DNA from: JACKIC01 sp964543795
Lineage (GTDB): Bacteria; Planctomycetota; UBA1135; UBA2386
Direction of reading: 5' to 3'
DNA length: 64,000 nucleotides
NCBI GenBank assembly: GCA_964543795.1
Contig: CAZIZN010000027.1
Span: forward strand, 1 to 64,000
The position numbers and the translations under genes were made by a program. Under the pieces are notes generated by a model. That model worked only from the letters and a program-made list of their open reading frames with translations, did no database searches and was not told the origin of the DNA. Positions 1 through 7,290 of the stretch are shown piece after piece. Within the stretch, counting starts at the first letter, position 1. The number at the start of each line of letters is the position of its first letter.

Positions 1-454
1 TGCGCAGGAAGATGTCGGCATAGCCGCCGAGCGACACGACGCCCTCCTGGATGCGCGCGCCGCCGGAGTCGGGCAGGCCGATCACGGGCACGCCCATCTT
101 CAGGGCGAGGTCCATCACCTTGCAGATCTTCGCCGCGTGCGTCTCGGAGAGGCTGCCGCCGAACACGGTGAAGTCCTGCGCGTAGATGTAGACCGGACGG
201 CCGTCGATCCGACCGCTGCCCGTGACGACGCCGTCGCCGAGGATCAGGTTCTTGTCCGATCCCATGCCGAAGTCGCGGCAGCGATGGGTGACGAAGCGGT
301 CGATCTCGACGAAGGTGCCGGGATCGACGAGCAGGTCGATCCGTTCGCGCGCGGTGAGCTTGCCCTTCTGGTGCTGGGCCGCGATCCGGTCCTCTCCCCC
401 GCCCACGAGCGAGGCCTCGCGCAGTTCCTCCAGCCGACGCAGTGGCTCATTCAT
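1..454 (-). CDS. Acyl-CoA carboxylase carboxyltransferase (beta) subunit, N-terminal part
   Basis: The gene runs off the left edge; about 151 N-terminal residues are visible. The protein starts MNEPLRRLEELREA and carries the conserved GKLTARERIDLLVD, the YAQDFTVFGGSLSE segment and GLPDSGGARIQEGV, which forms part of the CoA/carboxybiotin site in propionyl-CoA or methylmalonyl-CoA carboxyltransferases. Family knowledge: such subunits move the carboxyl group from biotin to an acyl-CoA in the cytoplasm. Its first codons overlap the stop of the upstream methylmalonyl-CoA epimerase gene by a few bases (stop 447-449, start ATG at 452-454), so the two are probably cotranscribed and act in propionyl-CoA to succinyl-CoA conversion. 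Substrate choice (propionyl versus other acyl-CoA) is inferred from this neighbour only. Confidence 0.92.
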   Translation of the reverse strand, partial: MNEPLRRLEELREASLVGGGEDRIAAQHQKGKLTARERIDLLVDPGTFVEIDRFVTHRCRDFGMGSDKNLILGDGVVTGSGRIDGRPVYIYAQDFTVFGGSLSETHAAKICKVMDLALKMGVPVIGLPDSGGARIQEGVVSLGGYADIFLR

Positions 455-872
455 GGTGCGGATCCTCGACCAGTTCGGCCATGACGCCGCCGAGGTAGCG
501 CGGGTGCACGAACGCCACCCGGCAGTCGTGCGCGCCCCGGTTCGGCACGCGATTGAGCGTCGGCGCGCCGAACGCGGCCAACGCGTCCAGCTGCTGCTGG
601 CAGTCGCCGACGTGGAACGCGAGGTGGTGGATGCCCGGTCCCCGCTTCTCGAGGAACTTCGCGACGGGGGAATCCGGGCTGCTCGGTTCGATCAGTTCGA
701 TGCGCGTGGTGCCGGCCATCAGCACGGCGACGCGGACCTTCTCGTCGGGCACGTCGTCCATCGAACGGAGTTCGAGTCCGAAGCCGTCGGTCCAGCGCGG
801 CAGGGCCTCCGCGATCGAATGCACTGCGATCCCGATGTGGTGCAGGCCCTTTACTTTGGGGGGGAGATCCAT
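447..872 (-). CDS. mce: Methylmalonyl-CoA epimerase
   Basis: A 141-residue glyoxalase-fold protein. It begins MDLPPKVKGLHHIGIAVHS, with IHHLAFHV in the middle and MAELVE near the end; the His and Glu residues in these strands are the metal ligands expected in methylmalonyl-CoA epimerase. It interconverts the (R)- and (S)-methylmalonyl-CoA epimers, linking propionyl-CoA carboxylase to methylmalonyl-CoA mutase. The ATG at 872 is preferred over in-frame upstream codons because the family starts just before the first HHxGIAV strand, and a GAGG motif lies about 10 bases ahead. The downstream carboxyltransferase overlaps its stop, which supports a shared pathway. Length is normal for the family. 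Confidence 0.9.
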   Translation of the reverse strand: MDLPPKVKGLHHIGIAVHSIAEALPRWTDGFGLELRSMDDVPDEKVRVAVLMAGTTRIELIEPSSPDSPVAKFLEKRGPGIHHLAFHVGDCQQQLDALAAFGAPTLNRVPNRGAHDCRVAFVHPRYLGGVMAELVEDPHHE

Positions 873-952
873 GGCAGAGGTCCTCGGCGCCCGAAGGCGG
901 CGAGGCATGCTAGCGATCCCCCATCCTCGTCGCAGCATCTTCCCTCACTCGC

Positions 953-1792
953 GTGCCCGAACTACCCGAAGTCGAGACCGTCCGCCGCGGCGCTGCGGCG
1001 CACCTCGTCGGCCGCCGCCTCCGCGCCGTCGACCTGCGCCGCGACGACCTGCGCTGGCCGATTCCGTCCGCCGCAGTGCGCGACCTCGTCGGCCGGACCT
1101 GCACCGAGGTGGCGCGACGTTCCAAGTACCTGCTGCTCTGCTTCGACGGTCCGCGCGCACCGGTGGCCCTCGTGCACCTCGGCATGTCCGGCCGGCTGTT
1201 CGTCGACGTCCGGGACGCCCAGGCACCGATGCCGGCCCATCGCCGGCACGAACACTGGCGCATGGACTTCGGCGAGCGACTGCTCCGCTACGTCGATCCG
1301 CGCCGCTTCGGCGCCCTCGACGTCGCCACCGCGGCGGGCCTCGGACGGCATCCGCTGCTCGCCTCGCTCGGCGTCGAACCGCTCGAGCCCGGCTTCGACG
1401 GCGCCTTCCTGCACGCCGCCGGCCGCCGTCGCCGGATCGCCGTCAAGACGCTGCTCATGGACGCCCGCGTGCTGGTCGGCGTCGGCAACATCTACGCGAG
1501 CGAGGCCTGCTGGCGCGCGCGGGTGCGGCCGCGCCGCGCCGCCGGGTCGCTGACGCGCCGCGAGTGCGATGCGCTGGCGTGCGCCGTGCGCGACGTGCTC
1601 GAGGCGGCGATCGCCGCCGGCGGTACGTCCTTCCGCGACTACGTCGGCGTGGCCGAGGACGCGGGCTTCTTCGCCCGCGAACTCGCCGTCTACGAGCGCG
1701 CGGGCGAGCCCTGCCGGCGCTGCGGCGGCGTCGTGCGACGCACGGTCGACGGTGGCCGCAGCACGTACTGGTGCGCGGGCTGCCAGCGCTGA
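953..1792 (+). CDS. mutM: Formamidopyrimidine-DNA glycosylase (Fpg/MutM)
   Basis: A 279-residue base-excision repair glycosylase/AP lyase for oxidised purines. It starts at a GTG with MPELPEVETVRRG, the diagnostic N-terminus in which Pro2 becomes the catalytic nucleophile and Glu3 assists. Other visible signatures are HLGMSGRLF, YVDPRRFG, VGVGNIYASEACWRA (helix-two-turn-helix region) and a C-terminal zinc finger with CRRC and CAGC pairs. The GTG is fixed because the processed Pro must follow the start. It is divergent from the epimerase/carboxylase operon, with about 80 bases between the starts. All catalytic residues are present. Confidence 0.96.
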   Translation: MPELPEVETVRRGAAAHLVGRRLRAVDLRRDDLRWPIPSAAVRDLVGRTCTEVARRSKYLLLCFDGPRAPVALVHLGMSGRLFVDVRDAQAPMPAHRRHEHWRMDFGERLLRYVDPRRFGALDVATAAGLGRHPLLASLGVEPLEPGFDGAFLHAAGRRRRIAVKTLLMDARVLVGVGNIYASEACWRARVRPRRAAGSLTRRECDALACAVRDVLEAAIAAGGTSFRDYVGVAEDAGFFARELAVYERAGEPCRRCGGVVRRTVDGGRSTYWCAGCQR

Positions 1793-1844
1793 TCGGCTCC
1801 GGCCGGGCGACACCGCGGGCGCCGACCGTCGCCGTGCCGGCCGC

Positions 1845-2786
1845 TCAACGGTGGTCGGCGCGCCTCGAGATGCGCCAGAGCGCCGCCAGCAGCAGCAGCG
1901 CCCCGAACGCGAAGACCAGGTCGAGCCAGTCGGCGAGGTCCTCTGCTGCGCGCCCGCGGCCGCGCACTTCGGTTTCGTAGGCCTGCCACAGGTCGGCGGA
2001 CACATCCGGCGGCAGCAGCGTCGGCGCCGCCTCGGCGACATCGACGCCGACGGCGGTGGCGATCGCCAGCAAGCGCTGGCGGTCGAGCGATGCGATGCGG
2101 TCGACCACGGCGCGACCGACTCCGGGCATCGCGGCCACACCCAGGCGAACCGTCGATCCCTCGATCGCGACGAACGTGGCGCCGGCGGCGGAGACCGCGC
2201 CCCCGCGCAGGGCGGCGCCGCGCGGCACCACGGCAGCGACTTCGCGGCGGGCCAGCGCCTGCCACAGCGCGGCGTACGACGGCCACGTGCGGCCGGCGCG
2301 CGCATCGACGGTCCGCCACAGGACGACCGCTTCGGCGCGCGTCCGCCCGCGCGCGAGCTCATCCTGCAGCATCGCCAGCCACGGACCGCCGTCCACGGCG
2401 GGGTCGACGAGTGCCAGGCGATCGTGCAGGGCCGGCGAGAGCGCCAGTTCACGCCAGGACAGGCGCGACGGCAGTCCCAGGCTGGCGTCGCCGACCAGGA
2501 CGTGGTCGGTCGCGAACGGCAGGAAGGTCGCACCCGCCGCGCCGGTGAGCAGACCGCGCTCCTGCCAGCGCGCGAGGCGCCACTCGTCGACGAACCAGAC
2601 CACGGCCTCCCGCGGCGGATCCTCGGCGCCGAGTTCGACCACGTCGACCGGGATCTCCAGGTGCGTCTCGAGCACCTGGCGCAGGGACGCGGCGAAGGGT
2701 GCCGGCGCGACCACGCGCTGCACGTCCTGCGCCACGAGACCGGCGGCTGCCGGGCCGCACACGAACGCGGCGAGCCACCGGCGCAT
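1845..2786 (-). CDS. Membrane-anchored periplasmic binding-protein-like protein
   Basis: A 313-residue protein with an N-terminal signal-like stretch (MRRWLAAFVCGPAAAGLVAQ). Its middle resembles type 2 solute-binding proteins: ATFLPFATDHVLVGD, then SWRELALSPALHDRLALVDP, GRTWPSYAALWQALA and EVAAVVPRGAALRGG, as in iron/thiamine-type ABC binding proteins. A C-terminal transmembrane helix (LVFAFGALLLLAALWRI) followed by basic residues would anchor it in the membrane, which is unusual for a binding protein. Its ATG overlaps the stop of the MFS gene (ATGA), so the two are translationally coupled and may act together. No ABC permease or ATPase is adjacent. The binding-protein assignment is a fold-level inference; the ligand is unknown. 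Confidence 0.6.
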   Translation of the reverse strand: MRRWLAAFVCGPAAAGLVAQDVQRVVAPAPFAASLRQVLETHLEIPVDVVELGAEDPPREAVVWFVDEWRLARWQERGLLTGAAGATFLPFATDHVLVGDASLGLPSRLSWRELALSPALHDRLALVDPAVDGGPWLAMLQDELARGRTRAEAVVLWRTVDARAGRTWPSYAALWQALARREVAAVVPRGAALRGGAVSAAGATFVAIEGSTVRLGVAAMPGVGRAVVDRIASLDRQRLLAIATAVGVDVAEAAPTLLPPDVSADLWQAYETEVRGRGRAAEDLADWLDLVFAFGALLLLAALWRISRRADHR

Positions 2787-3937
2787 CAACTCCCCCCTCT
2801 CTCGCGCACGCCGAACCGGATCGCCAGGAAGGACGCCGCCTGGCAGCCGGCCGCCAGCCAGAGCACGCCCTCGAAGTCCGCCCATTCGCCGAGCGGCACG
2901 GCGGCGACCGCGAAGCCGGCGACGCCGACCTGCATCGCGAAGCCACGCAGGCCCATCAGGGCCGCCATGTCGCGGGACGGCACGAGCCCGGAGACGAGGG
3001 CCTGCAGCGGGCCGGTGCGCGCGGCCGCGACGACGGCGAGTGCGCCGCCCGCGATGATCAGCGCGATGGCCCCCGGATCGGCGGCGAGCGCGATGAAGCA
3101 GGCGACCAGCACGATCGACGTCGTGAGCACGAAGGCGCGTTTGCCCATCCGGTCGGCCTGTCGACCCAGCATCGCGCTGCCCGCCACCGAACAGAGCCCG
3201 AGCCCCACCCACAACAGCATCTGGTCCTCCTTGGCGACACGGCCGGTCTCGTCGAGCCACGTCGTCGCGAGCTGCACCGTCGTGAAGAAGGAGCCGACGT
3301 GCAAGAGGGTCGCGACGAGGGCCGCCATGGCCGGCCCATTGCGCAGCACGGCGCGCGTCGAGCCGCGCTCCTCGGCACGGTGCCGACGCGGCACGGCGAC
3401 CAGGGTCAGCCACACGGCCGCGGCCGCGACGGCGGCCTGCACCGCGAAGATCGCCGGCCAGTGGCCCGCGCGGGCCCACCACACCGACAACGGCATGCCG
3501 ACCGGGATCGCCAGGAACATGCCCGCGTTGAAGCGACCGAGCGCTCGGCCCCGCCGCGCATACGGCACGACCTCGGCGACGAGGGCGGACGCCGCCGCAT
3601 AGGCGACCCCGACGGCGACTCCGGAGACGCAGCGCAAGACCAGGAACGGCGCGAAGGAGACGGGCGCCAGATGCGCGAGGCTCGCCAGCAGGAACACGAG
3701 GAGTCCGCCGACGAGCGTGGCACGCCTCCCCCACCGGTTCGCGAGCGGGCCGATCGCCAGCGCACCCGCGGCGGACCCCGCCGCCGCCGCAGCGACGAGC
3801 AGCTTGCCGTCCGAGCCTCCCAAGGCGAGGTCGCTGCTCACGAACGGCAGCAGCGCGCCCAGGACGTTCGTGTTGAGGTTCAGCGAGAAGGCCGCCAGCG
3901 AGAGCGCCACGAGGGCCAGGTTCTCGCGGGTGCACAC
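2786..3937 (-). CDS. Major facilitator superfamily (MFS) transporter
   Basis: A polytopic protein of about 383 residues with some twelve hydrophobic segments, starting VCTRENLALVALSLAAFSLN. Between helices 2 and 3 it has GPLANRWGRRATLVGG, the MFS motif A equivalent, and a second copy, MLGRQADRMGKRAFVLT, sits in the second half, as expected for the twofold MFS repeat. The GTG at 3937 is chosen because a GAGGG stretch lies just upstream; a GTG at 3970 would add 11 residues and has no clear ribosome-binding site. The gene is coupled through ATGA to the downstream binding-protein-like gene. The substrate cannot be deduced. The divergent neighbour at 4092 leaves about 150 bases for promoters. Confidence 0.85.
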   Translation of the reverse strand: MCTRENLALVALSLAAFSLNLNTNVLGALLPFVSSDLALGGSDGKLLVAAAAAGSAAGALAIGPLANRWGRRATLVGGLLVFLLASLAHLAPVSFAPFLVLRCVSGVAVGVAYAAASALVAEVVPYARRGRALGRFNAGMFLAIPVGMPLSVWWARAGHWPAIFAVQAAVAAAAVWLTLVAVPRRHRAEERGSTRAVLRNGPAMAALVATLLHVGSFFTTVQLATTWLDETGRVAKEDQMLLWVGLGLCSVAGSAMLGRQADRMGKRAFVLTTSIVLVACFIALAADPGAIALIIAGGALAVVAAARTGPLQALVSGLVPSRDMAALMGLRGFAMQVGVAGFAVAAVPLGEWADFEGVLWLAAGCQAASFLAIRFGVRERGGS

Positions 3938-4091
3938 CTCGCCCTCGGGATCTGCTGCTGCCGGAATCACGAGCGCGGCATCATCGGAGGCCCGCCGCCG
4001 CAACGCTCGCTGCCGCTGCGGATTCTGGTCTGCGACGCGGCGCGGGAGGTAGACTCCCGCGCCTCGTGTTCGTCCCGACGGAGCCCATCGC

Positions 4092-5429
4092 GTGAAGATC
4101 GCCATCCTGGGCGGCGGCATCTCCGGCCTCGCCCTCGCCCGCATGCTCGCCAGCGACGGCCACCGCGTCGAGGTCCTCGAGCGCAGCGAACGCGCCGGCG
4201 GCCTCTGCAAGAGCCGGCGCTACGGCGAGTTCACCTTCGACGAAGCCGGCGGGCACATCGTCTTCTCGAAGGACAAGCAGGTGCTGGACTGGCAGCTCGC
4301 GCGCTGCGGCGGGCCCGAAGGAACGGTCCGCACGATCCGGAACACCAAGATCCGGTGGCACGACCGCTGGGTTCCATATCCGTTCGAGAACGGCGTCGGC
4401 CATCTGACCAAGGAAGCCGTCGTCGAGTGCATGGCGGGCTACGTCGAGGCCTACGCCGCGCGCAAGGCGGGCGCGCCGTGCCCCGAGAACTTCGGCGACT
4501 GGATCCAGTGGCGCATGGGCAGCGGGTTCGCGCGCCACTTCATGGTCCCGTACAACGAGAAGATCTGGAAGTGCGACCTGCGCGCCATGGCCAGCGACTG
4601 GGTCGCCGGCCGCGTGCCCGAAGCCCCGATCGAAGACATCCTCAAGTCCGCGATCGGCATCGACACGGAAGGCTACACCCACCAATCCGTGTTCTGGTTC
4701 CCGCGCGAGGGCGGCTTCGAGACCATGGTTCGCGGCACCATCGCGGGCGGCGGTTTCGTGCTGCGATGCGGCGTGGCCGCCGAGCGGATCGAGCGCCGCG
4801 GCGACGGCTACAGGGTCAACGGCGAGGACTTCGACCTCGTCGTGAACACCGTGCCGCTCCCGCAGATCGAGCCCGCCATCGCCGACATCCCGCCCGGCGT
4901 CCGCGCCGACATCGCCGCGCTGCGACCCATCTCGCTCGTCAACATCATGATCGGCGTGCGGCTCGACGAGCCGCTGCCGCCGCTGAGCTGGATCTACCTG
5001 CCGTTCCCCGAGCAGGGGCCGACGAACCGGGTGACCTACTTCAGCAACTACTCGCCGCACAATGCACCGGCCGGACACGGCTCGTTCCTCGCCGAAGTGA
5101 CCCACCGCGGCGACCTGCGGCCCGATGCAGCGTGGCTGCGCGACGTCGTCGCCGCCCTCGGGCGCGCCGGCATCCTGCATCCCGAACACGTCGTGCTGGC
5201 CGAGTGGTGCGACAACGAATACGCCTACATCGACCAGGACCTCGCCTTCGCCGCACGTATCCAGCGTGTCCGCAAGTGGTTCGACGAGAGCGGCTACATC
5301 ACGTTCGGACGGTTCGGCCGCTACGAATACCACAACAGCGACCAGTGCATCGCCCGCGCCATGCAGGTGCACGCGCACATCCGGCGGCTCGCGACCACGG
5401 GCGCCAAGGCGCCGCTCGTGCTGCACTAG
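4092..5429 (+). CDS. FAD-dependent oxidoreductase, UDP-galactopyranose mutase / protoporphyrinogen-oxidase-like
   Basis: A 445-residue flavoprotein. It starts at GTG with the Rossmann motif MKIAILGGGISGLALARML, followed by the glycine-rich ERSERAGGLCKS that binds the ADP part of FAD. The segments HDRWVPYPFENGVGHL and FMVPYNEKIWKCDL resemble UDP-galactopyranose mutase and related sugar-modifying flavoenzymes, often annotated as amine oxidase or protoporphyrinogen oxidase. The genuine heme enzyme is unlikely because of these UGM-like segments and the lack of heme genes nearby. It probably acts on a nucleotide sugar or a surface-glycan precursor (inference). It stands alone, with a long gene-free region downstream. 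Confidence 0.72.
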   Translation: MKIAILGGGISGLALARMLASDGHRVEVLERSERAGGLCKSRRYGEFTFDEAGGHIVFSKDKQVLDWQLARCGGPEGTVRTIRNTKIRWHDRWVPYPFENGVGHLTKEAVVECMAGYVEAYAARKAGAPCPENFGDWIQWRMGSGFARHFMVPYNEKIWKCDLRAMASDWVAGRVPEAPIEDILKSAIGIDTEGYTHQSVFWFPREGGFETMVRGTIAGGGFVLRCGVAAERIERRGDGYRVNGEDFDLVVNTVPLPQIEPAIADIPPGVRADIAALRPISLVNIMIGVRLDEPLPPLSWIYLPFPEQGPTNRVTYFSNYSPHNAPAGHGSFLAEVTHRGDLRPDAAWLRDVVAALGRAGILHPEHVVLAEWCDNEYAYIDQDLAFAARIQRVRKWFDESGYITFGRFGRYEYHNSDQCIARAMQVHAHIRRLATTGAKAPLVLH

Positions 5430-6086
5430 CTGCGTCGCCGCATCCGGCCCCGGCGACGCCCGGCAACAGGCACCCGACCCTCGCGAACGGCACGGCCCGG
5501 CAAAATCCGGCAGGGCTACGGAACCTCGCTCGGCGGACCTCCCGTCGAAGGTGCGTTCCGTAGGGACCATGCCTCCCTGCGGGACCCTTCCTGTCCTCGA
5601 GATCCCCGCGGTGAGCATTCGGACGCCGAGACGGCACCACGAATCAGAGGGGTCTGTTCCAGGGTGAAAGCCCGAGGTGCTGTCGGTCAGTCAGCGAGTT
5701 GGCCGACACGTCTCGCGCTCGCCAGCGTTGATCTCGAGGGCAGGACTCGTTTCTCCGGAACGAGTTCCAACCGACTAGCACCGGCTTGAGCACCGGAGCG
5801 CGCACCGGAGCGCGGCACCCGCCGCGACCACGAGGCGGGCCGCGGCCTGCCTTCGCCGCGGGCCGGCTGCGGCGCCGTCGGCCGGGCAATCGACCGCATC
5901 GGACCGCATCGTCTCCGTAACCCGCAACGATGCGGCTGCTAGGGACGGTCGCGTCCGCGGCTCGCTGCCGGGCAGTTCGAGGGCTCCACCACTTCCGTTC
6001 CGCCCACTCCCGGTTACGCTCGGCCGCGGTTCGTGCTGGACACCACCACCCACGCCAGCGCTGACACCTGCCACCGGGAGGGATGC
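5430..6086. other. Gene-free region of 657 bp with several hairpins
   Basis: No convincing gene on either strand. The stretch holds a 9-bp inverted repeat (CTACGGAAC at 5516-5524, GTTCCGTAG at 5555-5563, 30-base spacer), a hairpin at 5743-5768 with about nine pairs and one bulge, and a short direct repeat of GCACCGGAGCGC near 5790-5815. Parts are visibly less GC-rich than the flanks. It could contain a transcription terminator for the oxidoreductase, a decayed mobile element or a non-coding RNA; nothing seen decides between these. Confidence 0.5.
5516..5563. repeat. Inverted repeat downstream of the FAD oxidoreductase
   Basis: Perfect 9-base arms CTACGGAAC and GTTCCGTAG are separated by 30 bases and lie 87 bases after the stop at 5429. 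No T-run follows, so a classical intrinsic terminator is not evident. Confidence 0.45.
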
Positions 6087-6392
6087 ATGCACACTTCGAA
6101 GATCGACCGCGAAGGCCACCGACGCGCATGGGCCGATCGCGGCTTCTCCTGCGACCTCTGGGTCGATCCGCCGAGCCAGGTCTGGCACGACTTCCTGCAC
6201 GACGTCGACGAACTCGTGCTGCTGCTCGAGGGCGAGTGCCACATCCAGTTCCCCGATCGACTCGTGCGCGTGCACGCCGGCGACGAACTGCTGATCCCCG
6301 CCGGCACCCGGCACACGGTGCGCAACACCGGCACCGGGCCGGCGCGCTGGCTGCACGGCTACCGCGTGCGCGAGATCACGACCTCAGCGTGA
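6087..6392 (+). CDS. Small cupin-domain protein
   Basis: A 101-residue single-domain cupin (MHTSKIDREGHRRAWADRG). The beta-barrel signature is clear: HDVDELVLLLEGE, then VHAGDELLIPAGTRHTVRN, which supplies the usual His/Glu metal ligands. A GGGAGGG ribosome-binding site sits directly upstream of the ATG at 6087. The extreme 3' end overlaps the convergent pterin-synthase-like gene by 17 bases. Cupins of this size can be small isomerases, dioxygenases or sensors; nothing in the context fixes the reaction. A second, unrelated cupin lies at 6894. Confidence 0.8.
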   Translation: MHTSKIDREGHRRAWADRGFSCDLWVDPPSQVWHDFLHDVDELVLLLEGECHIQFPDRLVRVHAGDELLIPAGTRHTVRNTGTGPARWLHGYRVREITTSA

Positions 6393-6876
6393 ACGTGCCG
6401 CGCTGGCCGCGCGTCTCCTCGATGCCGACCGACAACTGTTCGACGACGAGGCGGGGCCACGCAGCACGCATGCGATCGCGCAAGGTGCGCCCGAACCAGG
6501 CCGCCAGGTTCTCCGCGCTCGTGTTGCCGATCGGCAGCACCAGCACCTCGTCGGCCGGGATGCGATAGAGCCTCTCCCGATAGCGGATCACCATGGCGTC
6601 GCCGTCGCGTTCCGCCGTCAGCTCCGCATGCCTGCCCGGGATCAGCACGTACTCGTCCAACTCGTCGCAGAGCTGGCGGACGAGCGGTTTGATCTCCTTG
6701 AAGTTGACGACCAGACCGTGCTCGTCGAGCCCGCAGTGCAGATCGACGAAGACGCGGTAGTTGTGTCCGTGCAGGCGCTCCGCCGTCCCGTCGGGGAAGA
6801 TCAGGAAGTGCGCCGAACTGAACTTCAGGTAGTCCTTGTCGATCGAGATCGACCAGCTCTCGCGTTGATCCGTCAT
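6376..6876 (-). CDS. 6-pyruvoyl-tetrahydropterin synthase / QueD-like protein lacking the catalytic Cys
   Basis: A 166-residue T-fold protein. Zinc ligands are visible in SSAHFLIF and in ERLHGHNYRV, and the C-terminal strand carries TSAENLAAWF with a Glu followed by VEQLSVGIEET. In QueD and PTPS a cysteine lies four residues before the first His of the HGH motif; here that position is Ala (TAERLHGH). A Glu sits one residue later, so the chemistry may differ from QueD, or the protein may belong to another PTPS subgroup. Its substrate should be a dihydroneopterin-triphosphate-derived pterin (family knowledge). It is divergent from the cupin at 6894, with only 17 bases between the starts. Confidence 0.82.
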   Translation of the reverse strand: MTDQRESWSISIDKDYLKFSSAHFLIFPDGTAERLHGHNYRVFVDLHCGLDEHGLVVNFKEIKPLVRQLCDELDEYVLIPGRHAELTAERDGDAMVIRYRERLYRIPADEVLVLPIGNTSAENLAAWFGRTLRDRMRAAWPRLVVEQLSVGIEETRGQRGTFTLRS

Positions 6877-6893
6877 ACAACCTCGAGGATGCC

Positions 6894-7244
6894 ATGACCC
6901 GCAGTGCCGCCGATACCGGCTACGACCACGTCCCGTTCCAGAGCACGCGGCATCCCGGCGTGTCGGTGCACTTCTACGCCAGCGACGAGCGCACCGGGAG
7001 GGTCGTCGCACTGATCCGCATGGAACCCGGCTGCGGTTACCCCGGCCATCGCCACCGCGGCGACGAGGACGTGCTGGTCCTGCAAGGCGGCTACCGCGAC
7101 GAGTTCGGCGAACACCGCGCTGGCGAGCGCGTTCGCTACGCGGACGGCTCCTGCCACCGCCCGGTGGCCCTGGATGCCAAGGACGGCCGCGCGTGCGTGC
7201 TGCTCGCGGTCGCTGCCGAGGGCATCGTGCTGCAGGCAACCTGA
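6894..7244 (+). CDS. ChrR-like cupin protein
   Basis: A 116-residue cupin starting MTRSAADTGYDHVP. It contains YPGHRHRGDEDVLVLQGG, with the His-His-Glu metal site of ChrR-type cupins, then EHRAGERVRYADGSCHRP, a typical second cupin motif with His. Family knowledge: such domains occur alone or fused to zinc anti-sigma factors that sense singlet oxygen or peroxides; no anti-sigma zinc finger is present here. It is divergent from the pterin-synthase-like gene and convergent with fusA. The function is probably metal-dependent sensing or a small-molecule reaction (inference). Confidence 0.75.
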   Translation: MTRSAADTGYDHVPFQSTRHPGVSVHFYASDERTGRVVALIRMEPGCGYPGHRHRGDEDVLVLQGGYRDEFGEHRAGERVRYADGSCHRPVALDAKDGRACVLLAVAAEGIVLQAT

Positions 7245-7290
7245 CGGCGGAGGACCGGACCGGCCACCGCGGCCGGCCCGCCCCACACCG

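Noticed and set aside
5640..5780. Group II intron-like stem (GGGTGAAAGCCC) in the 657-bp gap
   Set aside because: Only one short element fits; no domain V hairpin, reverse transcriptase or intron boundaries are seen.
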